Made by a program: the position numbers and the translations under genes
Notes under the pieces: model-generated
What the model saw: the letters and a program-made list of their open reading frames with translations, nothing else
Database searches by the model: none
Told to the model about the DNA's origin: nothing
Shown here: positions 6,434 to 14,719 of the stretch, one piece after another
How the letters are laid out: every line of letters starts with the position of its first letter
Position numbering within the stretch: the stretch's first letter is position 1
Origin: Acidithiobacillus montserratensis
GTDB lineage: Bacteria; Pseudomonadota; Gammaproteobacteria; Acidithiobacillales; Acidithiobacillaceae
Reading direction: 5' to 3'
Assembly (NCBI RefSeq): GCF_018853465.1
Contig: NZ_JABBOU010000105.1
Span: 1-22,540, forward strand
DNA: 22,540 bases

Positions 6434-9262
6434 TCACAGTTGTTGCAGGCGGGCAGCCTGTTCGGCCAGTTGCTCCAGGGCGGCTTCGATTTCCCGCAAG
6501 CGCTCTTCCTCTTTGGCGACGACCTCCGCCGGAGCGCGACTGCGGAAGCTCTCCTGGCCCAGCTTGGTCAGGGTTTTGCTGCGATCAGCCTCCAGACGTT
6601 GCTGTTCCTTACCCAGGCGAGCCTGCTCTGCACCCACGTCAATGACCCCCGCCAGGGGCACGAGAATTTTGAGCTCAGCCAATAACTGCAGGGCGGCTGG
6701 TGGCGCTTCGGTACTGTCCGGCAGCCAGTCCAGGCTGCTCAAACGGGCCAGGGCAAAAAGCCAGGGTTGGTAATGTTCGGCACGGCGACGATCCTCGGCA
6801 TCTCCGCCCTGCAGGAGAACCGGCAACAATTTTCCGGGAGGAATGTCCATTTCGCCACGCACCGAGCGCAGGGCACGGATGAACTGGATCAGCCATTCCG
6901 TGTCGGCATCCGCCTCGGGATCCACGCGCTGCAGGTCGGCTACCGGGTAGGGCGCCAGGGCAATGCTGCTCCCACTTTTGTCGAGCATGGGGGCAATACG
7001 TTGCCAGAGCGTTTCCGTAATGAACGGCATCACCGGATGCAGCAGGCGCAATCCGGCTTCCAGCACCCGCAACAGGGTGTTGCGGGTGCCGCATTGCTGG
7101 GCGGCGGTGAAAGCGCTATCCGCTCGCAACACCGGCTTGCACAGTTCGATGTACCAGTCGCAGTAGTCGTTCCAGAAAAACTGATAGAGCGCATGGGCTG
7201 CATCGGCAAAACGGTACTGATCAATGGCATGGTTTACAGCGGCCTCGCAGTGCTGCAGGCGGCCGATGATCCAGCGTTCCGGGGCCATCAGGGTCTGATC
7301 GCCCTGTAACAATCCTGTTTCTGGTACCTGCATCATGGCAAAACGGGAGGCGTTCCAGAGCTTGTTACAGAAATTACGGTTGCCTTCGACGCGCTTCAGG
7401 TCAAATTTGATGTCCCGGCCCTGGGTGGCCAGCGCGGTAAAGGTAAAACGCAGGGCATCGGTACCAAAGGCGGGAATGCCCTCGGCGAACTCCTTGCGGG
7501 TGGATTTTTCAATTTTGGCGGCCATTTGCGGCTGCATCAACCCCTGGGTGCGCTTGCTGACCAGATCCTCCAGGCTGATGCCGTCGATCAGATCTATGGG
7601 ATCCAGAACATTGCCCTTGGACTTGCTCATTTTCTGGCCTTCGGCATCGCGCACCAGGCCATGGATATAGACTTCCTGGAAAGGTACCTCATCCATGAAG
7701 CGCAGACCCATCATGATCATGCGCGCTACCCAGAAAAAAATGATATCGAAGCCGGTCACCAGCACACTGCCCGGATAAAAACGCGCCAGATCCGCAGTTT
7801 TTTCCGGCCATCCCAACGTGGTGAATGGCCACAGGGCTGAGCTGAACCAGGTATCCAGCACATCCGGATCGCGTTCCAGCACCACCGGCATGCCATAATG
7901 GCGGCTGGCCTGGCTTTGGGCTTCCTCTTCATGACGGGCCACAAAAATTTTCCCGTCTGGACCATACCAGGCCGGGATCTGATGACCCCACCAGAGCTGT
8001 CGGGAAATACACCAGTCTTCAATGCGATGCATCCAGTCAAAGTAGGTTTTGTTCCAGTTTTCGGGGACAAAACGAATCCGGCCTTCTTCCACGGCCTTGA
8101 TGGCAGGCTCAGCCAGCGGCGCAACCCGCACATACCACTGATCGGTCAGGTAAGGCTCGATGACCGCCTGGGAACGATCACCACGGGGCACCATCAGTTT
8201 ATGGGGGTCGGTTTTAACCAGCAGACCTTCGGCTTCCAATAGGGCAATGATCTGTTTACGGGCGGCATAGCGGTCCAGACCCCGCAATGATTCAGGAATG
8301 GCTTCGCCTGTGGTTTCGCTAATGTCGGGGCCGGCAAACACTTCCAGCTGCTCGCGGATGCGGGCGTCCGGGGTGAATACATTCATGAGCGGCAGATGAT
8401 GGCGCTGACCCACCTGATAGTCATTGAAATCATGAGCCGGGGTGATTTTGACGCAGCCTGAGCCAAATTCCGGGTCCACATACTCATCGGCAATAATGGG
8501 AATCTCGCGACCCATGATGGGCAGGCGCAGGGTTTTGCCGATCAGACTTGCGTAACGTGGATCGTCAGGATGGACAGCCACGGCGGCATCACCCAGCAGG
8601 GTTTCCGGACGGGTGGTGGCGACCACCAGAGAACCGCTGCCATCACTGAGAGGGTAGCGGATATGCCAGAGGTATCCGTCTTCTTCCTCGCTGAGCACTT
8701 CCAGATCGGAAACCGCTGTGCGCAGGACCGGATCCCAGTTGACCAGGCGTTTGCCGCGATAGATCAGGCCCTCATCATGCAGTTGCACAAAGACTTCGGT
8801 GACTGCCCGGGACAGACCACTATCGAGGGTGAAGCGTTCCCGGGTCCAGTCACAGGAAGCACCCAGACGCCGCATCTGCCGGGTAATATGGCCACCGGAG
8901 CTATGCCGCCACTCCCAGACTTTTTCCAGAAAAGCGCTGCGGCCCATTTGATGGCGATCGCCACCAGCTTGAATAATCTGGCGTTCAACCAGCATTTGCG
9001 TAGCGATGCCGGCGTGATCCGTGCCGGGCTGCCAGAGGGTTTCTTCGCCACGCATCCGGTGAATCCGGACCAGAATATCCATGAGGGTATCCTGAAACGC
9101 ATGACCCATATGCAGGTTGCCGGTGACGTTGGGTGGCGGCAACATGATGCAATAAGGCTGCGCGCCAGCGCGGGGCTGAAAAACGCCTTCCTCCTCCCAG
9201 CGTTGGTAACAGGTGGCTTCAATCTCAGCGGGAGCAAAGGGGCGATCTAAATGGTCAGTCAT
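6434..9262 (-). CDS. valS: Valyl-tRNA synthetase
   Basis: This class I aminoacyl-tRNA synthetase charges tRNA-Val in the cytoplasm. At 942 residues it matches the bacterial length. [15 protein letters not shown] contains the HIGH-type motif (HMGH, 51-54). [17 protein letters not shown] (about 216-232) starts the editing domain that removes Thr-t[17 protein letters not shown] (419-432) and KMSKS (544-548) complete the catalytic core. The last 60 or so residues form the ValS tRNA-binding coiled coil ([25 protein letters not shown] heptads). The start at 9262 has only a weak AAGG close to the ATG and lies 9 bases after the upstream stop. It follows holC as in E. coli, but with one extra gene in between, and nhaA follows with almost no gap. 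Confidence 0.97.
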   Translation of the reverse strand: MTDHLDRPFAPAEIEATCYQRWEEEGVFQPRAGAQPYCIMLPPPNVTGNLHMGHAFQDTLMDILVRIHRMRGEETLWQPGTDHAGIATQMLVERQIIQAGGDRHQMGRSAFLEKVWEWRHSSGGHITRQMRRLGASCDWTRERFTLDSGLSRAVTEVFVQLHDEGLIYRGKRLVNWDPVLRTAVSDLEVLSEEEDGYLWHIRYPLSDGSGSLVVATTRPETLLGDAAVAVHPDDPRYASLIGKTLRLPIMGREIPIIADEYVDPEFGSGCVKITPAHDFNDYQVGQRHHLPLMNVFTPDARIREQLEVFAGPDISETTGEAIPESLRGLDRYAARKQIIALLEAEGLLVKTDPHKLMVPRGDRSQAVIEPYLTDQWYVRVAPLAEPAIKAVEEGRIRFVPENWNKTYFDWMHRIEDWCISRQLWWGHQIPAWYGPDGKIFVARHEEEAQSQASRHYGMPVVLERDPDVLDTWFSSALWPFTTLGWPEKTADLARFYPGSVLVTGFDIIFFWVARMIMMGLRFMDEVPFQEVYIHGLVRDAEGQKMSKSKGNVLDPIDLIDGISLEDLVSKRTQGLMQPQMAAKIEKSTRKEFAEGIPAFGTDALRFTFTALATQGRDIKFDLKRVEGNRNFCNKLWNASRFAMMQVPETGLLQGDQTLMAPERWIIGRLQHCEAAVNHAIDQYRFADAAHALYQFFWNDYCDWYIELCKPVLRADSAFTAAQQCGTRNTLLRVLEAGLRLLHPVMPFITETLWQRIAPMLDKSGSSIALAPYPVADLQRVDPEADADTEWLIQFIRALRSVRGEMDIPPGKLLPVLLQGGDAEDRRRAEHYQPWLFALARLSSLDWLPDSTEAPPAALQLLAELKILVPLAGVIDVGAEQARLGKEQQRLEADRSKTLTKLGQESFRSRAPAEVVAKEEERLREIEAALEQLAEQAARLQQL

Positions 9263-9271
9263 GAGCCTTCA

Positions 9272-10342
9272 TCAGTCAGCTTCGGTGGGAATGATTTGTT
9301 CCAGGCCATTATGCAGAACGCGCTGGAGGATTTCCGGGAGCGATTTGCGCATCTCCTGGGCAAGGCTTTCACGCAGTTTTATCCCTTCCAGGGCCAGGGT
9401 TCGCATCATGGTCAGACTTAACTGTTCTTTCCAGATCTTCTGCAGATGTTCGATCATCTGCTCTTCCATTTCGTTCATGACCCGTCTTTCTATTTCCTGA
9501 AATAATAGTTGCTCGAAATCCTTCAGAAAATCAAGATCAAAGGCGGTTTTTTCGAGAGCGGGTTCCTGGGTGAAGTGCCCAGTGCTGTGAGGGATTTCTG
9601 CAGGCTCTTGAATGTGTTCTTCGTGGATAGGTTCATCGTGCTGTGAACGAACAGATTCAGCAGGAGGTATATTTTCTGACTCGTGAGTAATAGGGGTTGT
9701 TTCATGATCGGTTCGGGTGAAAGCTGGCATGGCAGCCGTATCAGCCGTATCAGCCGTATCAGCCGTATCAGCCGTATCAGTAAATATGGGCTCCATCTCC
9801 CTATCATCAGGCGAGCTCAGTGAGCTTGATTCATGATTGTCCGGAGCTGGCTTTAGCTTATCGCTAACAATGCCGGGAACATGAGGCTCAATATCAGCAT
9901 TCAATTTTTCATCTGCGGTCGTTTCGTGTCTGGAAGCTGTATATTGGCTAAGTCCTTCACGCATCCGCGCCAGTGCTGCTTCAAGATCATTGTCTTCGAA
10001 ATCCTTTGGTGCTTTGCTGATTTCTGGATCCTGCAAGTACGCATTGCTTTGGGTATAACGAGGGGTGCTTGCAGGGTCTGTGGCAGTTACAGCAGCCGAG
10101 GACCTTGCCTCTTCCCACTGCATTGAAAAAGTTTTTTCGGTGGAAGCTGGTTTGTTGTCCAGAGTCTCTGCGGGTTGCTGACTTTGGAGTTTTTTAGATT
10201 CTTTTGTAGATTCTATGGATTCTTCATGCCGCCAAAGAGGAGGGGGCAATCCTTCCCTCACTATATTGGTGAGCAGCAGGGGAGCGTCTTCGTTTTCTTC
10301 CAGAGCTCCTTCGAGCACGGGTTCCTTACGGTTGTGGTTCAT
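9272..10342 (-). CDS. Acidic low-complexity protein of unknown function with C-terminal coiled coil
   Basis: I do not recognise this 356-residue protein. The first 260 or so residues are hydrophilic, acidic and rich in Glu, Asp, Ser, Thr and Pro, with no obvious globular fold; a five-fold Asp-Thr-Ala repeat spans about residues 189-203. The last 85 residues (FDLDFLKDFEQLLFQEIERR through to LQRVLHNGLEQIIP) look like amphipathic helices or a coiled coil. There is no signal peptide or membrane segment. The reading frame opens at 10396 inside holC. The ATG at 10342 is chosen because GGAGA lies nine bases upstream and this removes the holC overlap. The gene sits between holC and valS, which are adjacent in E. 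coli. Its position suggests constitutive expression, not a specific role. Confidence 0.75.
   Translation of the reverse strand: MNHNRKEPVLEGALEENEDAPLLLTNIVREGLPPPLWRHEESIESTKESKKLQSQQPAETLDNKPASTEKTFSMQWEEARSSAAVTATDPASTPRYTQSNAYLQDPEISKAPKDFEDNDLEAALARMREGLSQYTASRHETTADEKLNADIEPHVPGIVSDKLKPAPDNHESSSLSSPDDREMEPIFTDTADTADTADTADTAAMPAFTRTDHETTPITHESENIPPAESVRSQHDEPIHEEHIQEPAEIPHSTGHFTQEPALEKTAFDLDFLKDFEQLLFQEIERRVMNEMEEQMIEHLQKIWKEQLSLTMMRTLALEGIKLRESLAQEMRKSLPEILQRVLHNGLEQIIPTEAD
9735..9779. repeat. Perfect 9-bp tandem repeat, five units, in frame
   Basis: GCCGTATCA is repeated five times without a mismatch. On the minus strand it codes for Asp-Thr-Ala five times within the unknown acidic protein. 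Because the unit is a multiple of three, copy-number change would lengthen or shorten the protein without a frameshift. Confidence 0.97.
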
Positions 10343-10358
10343 GGCGATTTTTCTCCGC

Positions 10359-10784
10359 TCAGGCTTCCAGGGCGTGTACTTGCAAAGTGTATCCAAGGCT
10401 TTTTAACTGCTTATATCGTTCTCTGGCTTGATTCCTGGCCTCGGACGCGACCGGAATAAAATCCACCAGCCGGTCAGATCTGGGTAACGCTGTAGGCAAC
10501 TCGGATATGTTGCATAACACTGTCACTTTACAACACTCCGGCCAAGGATCTTGGTGGTATATTCGCACAGGATTACCGACCCCTAATCCATGAGGAACAA
10601 AAGCATCGGCTTGAAAAACCCAGAGTGTATTATCCAGGCTCTGGGCAGTTTCCAAATTGTCACAAAGAATATCTGCTTCCCCGGCAACTTGCCAGACCTT
10701 GTGGATAACACGACAGATGCCCCGCAGCTGCTCTTGCGGGGTCAACAGGGTTGCGGGCAAATCGTAAAAGGAAGCAGTAGGCAA
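10359..10784 (-). CDS. holC: DNA polymerase III chi subunit
   Basis: Chi links the clamp-loader complex of DNA polymerase III to single-strand binding protein. The 141-residue product matches HolC: an N-terminal TASFYDL segment like the FYLL of E. coli, LDNTLWVFQADAFVPHGLG at about 50-68 (the family signature LDxxLW...FVPH), and C-terminal RLVDFIPVASEARNQARERYKQLKSLGY. Alignment of the N-terminus supports a TTG start at 10784-10782, with a weak GGGTG upstream and no in-frame ATG nearby. A rare start codon would keep synthesis of this low-abundance subunit low. It lies 13 bases after pepA in the conserved order pepA-holC. Confidence 0.92.
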   Translation of the reverse strand: MPTASFYDLPATLLTPQEQLRGICRVIHKVWQVAGEADILCDNLETAQSLDNTLWVFQADAFVPHGLGVGNPVRIYHQDPWPECCKVTVLCNISELPTALPRSDRLVDFIPVASEARNQARERYKQLKSLGYTLQVHALEA

Positions 10785-10797
10785 TCTACACCCGGTT

Positions 10798-12297
10798 TCA
10801 GGCAGCGTGATGCGCCCGGTGAAGCAGATACTCTACCAGCAAGGAGACTGGACGACCGGTAGCTCCCTTGTTTTCGCCGCTTTTCCAGGCGACTCCGGCA
10901 ATATCCAGGTGCGCCCAATGGTAGTTTTCGGTGAAGCGCGATAGGAAAGAGGCGGCCGTAATGGTACCCGCAGGCCGGCCACCGACATTGGAAAGATCGG
11001 CAAAAGGACTCTTCAACTGTTCCTGATATTCCTCGTACAGCGGCAATTCCCAGGCCCGATCCATGCTTTCTTTGCCCGCACGGATCAGGTCATGCACCAG
11101 GTCTTCGTTATTGCCGAGAACCGCCGCAGTCTGATGACCCAAAGCAATGATGCAGGCGCCGGTCAGGGTAGCCATGTCAATCACTACATCGGGTTCAAAG
11201 CGTTCTACATAGGTGAGGGCGTCGGCGAGAATCAGGCGGCCTTCGGCATCGGTATTGATGATTTCCACCGTCAGACCCTTCATACTCTTGTGGATGTCGC
11301 CGGGTTTGGTGGCCTGGCCGTCGGGCAGGTTTTCCGAAGCCGGAACCACCGTAATGATATTCAGGGGCAATTTCAGTTCGGCAGCGGCCTGAATGGCAGC
11401 AAGGGCGGAGGCGCCGCCGCACATGTCGTACTTCATCTCGTCCATTTTGTCGGCCGGTTTGAGGGAGATACCGCCGGCATCAAAAGTCAGCCCCTTACCT
11501 ACAAAAACAATGGGAGCCTGTTCATCCGAGCCACCCCAGTATTCCAGAATGATCAGGCGGGGCTCCTGTCGGGAGCCCTGAGCGACCCCAAGTAGCAGCC
11601 GCATACCCAAGGCTTCCATAGCGTCAGGGCCTAAAATCGTGCTTTTGATGCCGGTGCGTTGTGCCATGGCTTCGGCTTGCTCAGCAAGCCAGATGGGGGT
11701 ACAGATATTACCCGGTTCATTGGCCAGATCTTTGGCCCATGCGACAGCCCGGGCCGTAGCCTGAGCTTCGGTGCAGGCACGCCTGATAGCCGCTTCTTCC
11801 TCGGCTCCCCCGGATACGTGGATATGCAGCTGAGTCAGGCTGCGCCGGGGCTTTTCTGAAGGTTCCTTGTGATGATCAAACTGGTAGTCACTATCCATTA
11901 CCGTTTGCACCAGAATTTTACTGAGGGCGGCCGGAGAGCGGCGGGCTACCGGGGTGTCCAGCAGATAAAAACTGGCCTCAACTATTTGGGCCTGCCGCAG
12001 GGCTTTGCTGGCGCCCTGAATAGCCTTGCGGAATTTGCTGTCGCTGAGTTTGCCGTGTGTGCCCAGGCCGAGGACCATCACCCGTGGGGTGGCCAGACCG
12101 GAGAGTTTATACAAAATTTGGGTTTCGCCACATTGGCCGGTGAAGTCTCCGGTGGCCAGAAAAGACTGTATGACTCCTGCACTGGCTACATCCACCAGGG
12201 TGGCCGCCGGACTGAGAATGCCCTGTTCATAAACACCGATGACTATGCAATCGTGATTGTCAGCACTTGGTTTGAGGCTATGAATGGCTATCTCCAC
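10798..12297 (-). CDS. pepA: Leucyl aminopeptidase (cytosol aminopeptidase, M17)
   Basis: PepA removes N-terminal residues from peptides with a two-metal centre, as a cytoplasmic hexamer; in E. coli it also acts as a DNA-binding accessory protein. The 499 residues contain VGKGLTFDAGGISLKP (metal ligands Lys268 and Asp273, catalytic Lys280), MKYDMCGG (Asp291) and the family signature NTDAEGRL at 348-355 (Asp350, Glu352, catalytic Arg354). All expected catalytic residues are present. The start is GTG at 12297, with GGAGA six bases upstream and no better ATG. It heads the operon pepA-holC-unknown-valS-nhaA-nadC and diverges from lptF, as in E. coli. Confidence 0.97.
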   Translation of the reverse strand: MEIAIHSLKPSADNHDCIVIGVYEQGILSPAATLVDVASAGVIQSFLATGDFTGQCGETQILYKLSGLATPRVMVLGLGTHGKLSDSKFRKAIQGASKALRQAQIVEASFYLLDTPVARRSPAALSKILVQTVMDSDYQFDHHKEPSEKPRRSLTQLHIHVSGGAEEEAAIRRACTEAQATARAVAWAKDLANEPGNICTPIWLAEQAEAMAQRTGIKSTILGPDAMEALGMRLLLGVAQGSRQEPRLIILEYWGGSDEQAPIVFVGKGLTFDAGGISLKPADKMDEMKYDMCGGASALAAIQAAAELKLPLNIITVVPASENLPDGQATKPGDIHKSMKGLTVEIINTDAEGRLILADALTYVERFEPDVVIDMATLTGACIIALGHQTAAVLGNNEDLVHDLIRAGKESMDRAWELPLYEEYQEQLKSPFADLSNVGGRPAGTITAASFLSRFTENYHWAHLDIAGVAWKSGENKGATGRPVSLLVEYLLHRAHHAA

Positions 12298-12335
12298 GGC
12301 AAATCTCCTGATAATCTCTAGGTGAGGAATTTAAT

Positions 12336-12410
12336 ATGAACCAAAGTATACAAAGTAAGCCCCAAAGCGGTCGCGAATCAAGACTTGCCTGGCAAAAAAA
12401 GCTCTCATGA
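12336..12410 (+). CDS. Possible 24-codon leader ORF overlapping the lptF start
   Basis: An ATG at 12336 preceded by GAGG at eight bases opens a 24-residue frame (starts MNQSIQSKPQ, ends WQKKLS, with six Lys/Arg). Its stop overlaps the lptF ATG as ATGA. lptF itself has no evident Shine-Dalgarno, so translational coupling from this ORF is plausible. Nothing shows that the peptide is made or has a function. The same 109-bp gap also carries the pepA ribosome-binding site and a GTATAC palindrome (12346-12351). Confidence 0.35.
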   Translation: MNQSIQSKPQSGRESRLAWQKKLS

Positions 12411-13528
12411 CCCGCATTCGCTGGCAAATCATCCGCAATGTGGCGGTCACTTTTCTACTGACCTGCCTGGTCATTCTCGCCATTCTGGCCATTGGTCAGT
12501 TGACCCAGCTCTTGAAACAGGTGGCTTCAGGGCAATTGCCCCTGCCCATTGTTCTGCAACTTCTGGGGCTGGCTGTACCTACCTTGCTGGTGACAGTGTT
12601 GCCCCTCGCCTTCTTTTTTGCGGTTTATCTGGTTTTCAATAATCTTTATCGTTCCAATGAGATGGTCGCCATTCGCAGCACGGGTACGGGGCTGATTGGT
12701 TTGTTACCGGGAGTAGCGTTTGTGCTCGGTGTGGTGTTTTGCCTGGAACTGGCTCTGTCCTTATCCTGGGCCCCTGCCGCCCAGCGCACGCTCCAGGCAG
12801 AATCTGAAAGGCTGGCCAATGCCGCCGCTGAAGCCATGCTTCAGCCCGGTAGTTTTACTTCCTTGCCGGGGGGGCGGGTGATTTATGTAGGTTCGGCCAT
12901 AGGCAAAAACACCCATCGCTACCATGAAATCTTTCTGTCCATTGCCCACGGCAAACAATCGGATATGGCTTCGGCAGCCTATGGAGAAATTATTCCGGGA
13001 AGTGACGGCGGGCTCAGTCTAGTGCTGATTGATGGTCAGCGTTATCTGGGGCTACCGGGACAGAATGGCTTCAAGGTGCTGTCCTTTGCGCGCTATCGGG
13101 TGATGCTCGGGAGCACTGTGGCAAATAATAACCAGGCAGGCGGAATCAACTGGGATAGCGCTTCCCTGCCGACCTTGCTGAGTCACATGCAAGACCAGGA
13201 CCGGCGCTATGCGGTGACCGAACTGCAATGGCGGCTGATATGGCCTATCGCTCTGCCACTGCTGGCGTTACTGGCGATACCGTTGGCCTACAGCGAACCG
13301 CGCGGTGGCGGTCGGGCGGCGGGCATGTTGCTGGGCGTTTTATTGCTGCTAGCCATCAATAATATATTGATTTACTTCAAGGAACACATGATGTCCGGGA
13401 AAATGCCACTGTATCCCGGATTTTTCTGGGTGGTGCTGTTTATTGGCGTCATCGCTTTTTACACCTTCTGGCGTAGAAATCGGGATCTTGGCCTGCTGCC
13501 CGTTTTGTTCAGGCAGGGGGTGTCATGA
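12407..13528 (+). CDS. lptF: LPS export ABC transporter permease LptF
   Basis: LptF pairs with LptG and the LptB ATPase in the inner membrane to extract lipopolysaccharide and drive it across the LptA bridge to the outer membrane. The 373 residues show the YjgP/YjgQ layout. Three N-terminal helices (about 12-35, 50-76, 95-120) come first, with FNNLYRSNEMVAIRSTG between helices 2 and 3, the conserved coupling segment that contacts LptB. A periplasmic beta-jellyroll region follows (about 120-270), then three C-terminal helices, including the conserved IPLAYSEPRGGGRAAGM motif after helix 4. The start has no clear Shine-Dalgarno. It is the first of two overlapping genes and diverges from pepA. 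Confidence 0.94.
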   Translation: MTRIRWQIIRNVAVTFLLTCLVILAILAIGQLTQLLKQVASGQLPLPIVLQLLGLAVPTLLVTVLPLAFFFAVYLVFNNLYRSNEMVAIRSTGTGLIGLLPGVAFVLGVVFCLELALSLSWAPAAQRTLQAESERLANAAAEAMLQPGSFTSLPGGRVIYVGSAIGKNTHRYHEIFLSIAHGKQSDMASAAYGEIIPGSDGGLSLVLIDGQRYLGLPGQNGFKVLSFARYRVMLGSTVANNNQAGGINWDSASLPTLLSHMQDQDRRYAVTELQWRLIWPIALPLLALLAIPLAYSEPRGGGRAAGMLLGVLLLLAINNILIYFKEHMMSGKMPLYPGFFWVVLFIGVIAFYTFWRRNRDLGLLPVLFRQGVS

Positions 13529-14601
13529 AACGCGCTGATCGACTGCTGTTTACCGGCCTGCTGTCCTACAGTGGAGTGGTTCTGGTGTTATTGCTGGGAC
13601 TGGTCTATGTCGCCCAGCTCATTGCTAAATCATCGGGTCCCGGACATGGGGTCTGGAACATGGCGCGGCTGATGCAATATGCGGCGCTGCAACTGCCAGA
13701 TGTCGCCTATGATGTCATTCCCCTGGCCTTGCTGCTCGGTACGCTGATCTGGTTAAGTATTCTCAGCGGACATTCTGAGGTGATTGCCTTGCGAATGTCC
13801 GGCTGGTCATTGTGGCGCCTGGAACAACCCCTGCTCCTGGTGGGTTTGATAGGAACCCTGTGCATGTTTGTGCTGGGTGAGTGGGTGATTCCGGTGACAG
13901 CGCCCGCCGCCGAGGCCATGTGGGCCAATGCCAGTCAGCCGGGGGCTGGATTTCATAATATGGGAGAACAGGGGCTCTGGTTGCGTCGGAATCATCAACT
14001 GATCCAGATCGGCGCCGTGGGAAATGATGGTAAATCGTTGCAGGATTTGCGTATGGTTTCTCTCAGTCCGGGTATGGTGGAATTAAAAACCCTGACCAGC
14101 GCCAGCTCTGCGCACTTTGCCGGCGGCCACTGGGTTTTGCAAGACGTGGCAATTTCGTCGATTACGCCGGAGCGGATACAAATTCGTCATGAGTCAAGTC
14201 AGCCCTGGAGCATTGATCTTCCACCCTCCACCCTCAGCAGTTTCGCCCATCCGACGCGGACCATGACCTTGCCAACGCTCTGGCGCAACTATCAGCATCT
14301 CCAGACCGGGGCCCTCAAGATGAACCGCTTTGCCCTGGCCTTCTGGCGGCGCTTGAGTTACCCATGGGTGGGACTCATCATGATTCTGCTGGCAGTGCCT
14401 TTTGTTACCCGTAATCCCCGGGGAGGCGGGCTGGCAGCGCGGATCATGGCCGGTCTGATCCTCGGGCTGGGCTTCCATTTTCTGACCGAAATGTCAGGGT
14501 ATATCAGTGTATCAGGCGGTATCAGTCCATCTATAGCGACTATTTTACCCATTGCATTATTTGCGATTATTGCTTTTTTTCTGCATCGCATGGCGGAGTA
14601 G
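13525..14601 (+). CDS. lptG: LPS export ABC transporter permease LptG
   Basis: This is the partner of LptF. The 358 residues have the same plan. N-terminal helices are followed by SILSGHSEVIALRMSGWS at about 78-95, matching the LptG consensus HSE-(x)3-(M/L)R-(x)SG that contacts LptB. The periplasmic domain lies at about 120-265, and the C-terminal helices include VPFVTRNPRGGGLAARIM. The ATG overlaps the lptF stop by 4 bases (ATGA), so translation is coupled, in line with the 1:1 stoichiometry. The stop is followed by a 118-bp gap with its own promoter for the next gene; no convincing terminator hairpin was seen behind lptG. Confidence 0.94.
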   Translation: MKRADRLLFTGLLSYSGVVLVLLLGLVYVAQLIAKSSGPGHGVWNMARLMQYAALQLPDVAYDVIPLALLLGTLIWLSILSGHSEVIALRMSGWSLWRLEQPLLLVGLIGTLCMFVLGEWVIPVTAPAAEAMWANASQPGAGFHNMGEQGLWLRRNHQLIQIGAVGNDGKSLQDLRMVSLSPGMVELKTLTSASSAHFAGGHWVLQDVAISSITPERIQIRHESSQPWSIDLPPSTLSSFAHPTRTMTLPTLWRNYQHLQTGALKMNRFALAFWRRLSYPWVGLIMILLAVPFVTRNPRGGGLAARIMAGLILGLGFHFLTEMSGYISVSGGISPSIATILPIALFAIIAFFLHRMAE

Positions 14602-14623
14602 AAATTTTTCGAACCCTTTTTCA

Positions 14624-14653
14624 TTGTGGCAAGATCACTTTACATTATAATGT
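14624..14653 (+). promoter_or_regulatory. Promoter upstream of the GTPase-diguanylate cyclase pair, with palindromic -10
   Basis: A consensus TATAAT (14646-14651) lies 16 bases after a poor -35, TTGTGG (14624-14629). The -10 is embedded in a perfect 12-bp palindrome, ACATTATAATGT (14642-14653), which could be a regulator site or chance. The start codon is about 70 bases downstream. Confidence 0.5.
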
Positions 14654-14719
14654 GCTTGATTCCACCGGAAGCGGCCAAGCCAATCTCGGATGATCTGTTG
14701 CTTGTATGGAGAGAAGAAC

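Noticed and set aside
8570..9250. A 226-residue plus-strand frame opposite the valS 5' end.
   Set aside because: It lies wholly over the conserved HIGH-motif and editing regions of ValS and shows no independent evidence.
12301..12360. A clear sigma70 promoter for pepA or lptF in the divergent gap.
   Set aside because: TATACT on the minus strand and TATACA on the plus strand exist, but neither has a believable -35 at 16-18 bases, so no promoter was called.
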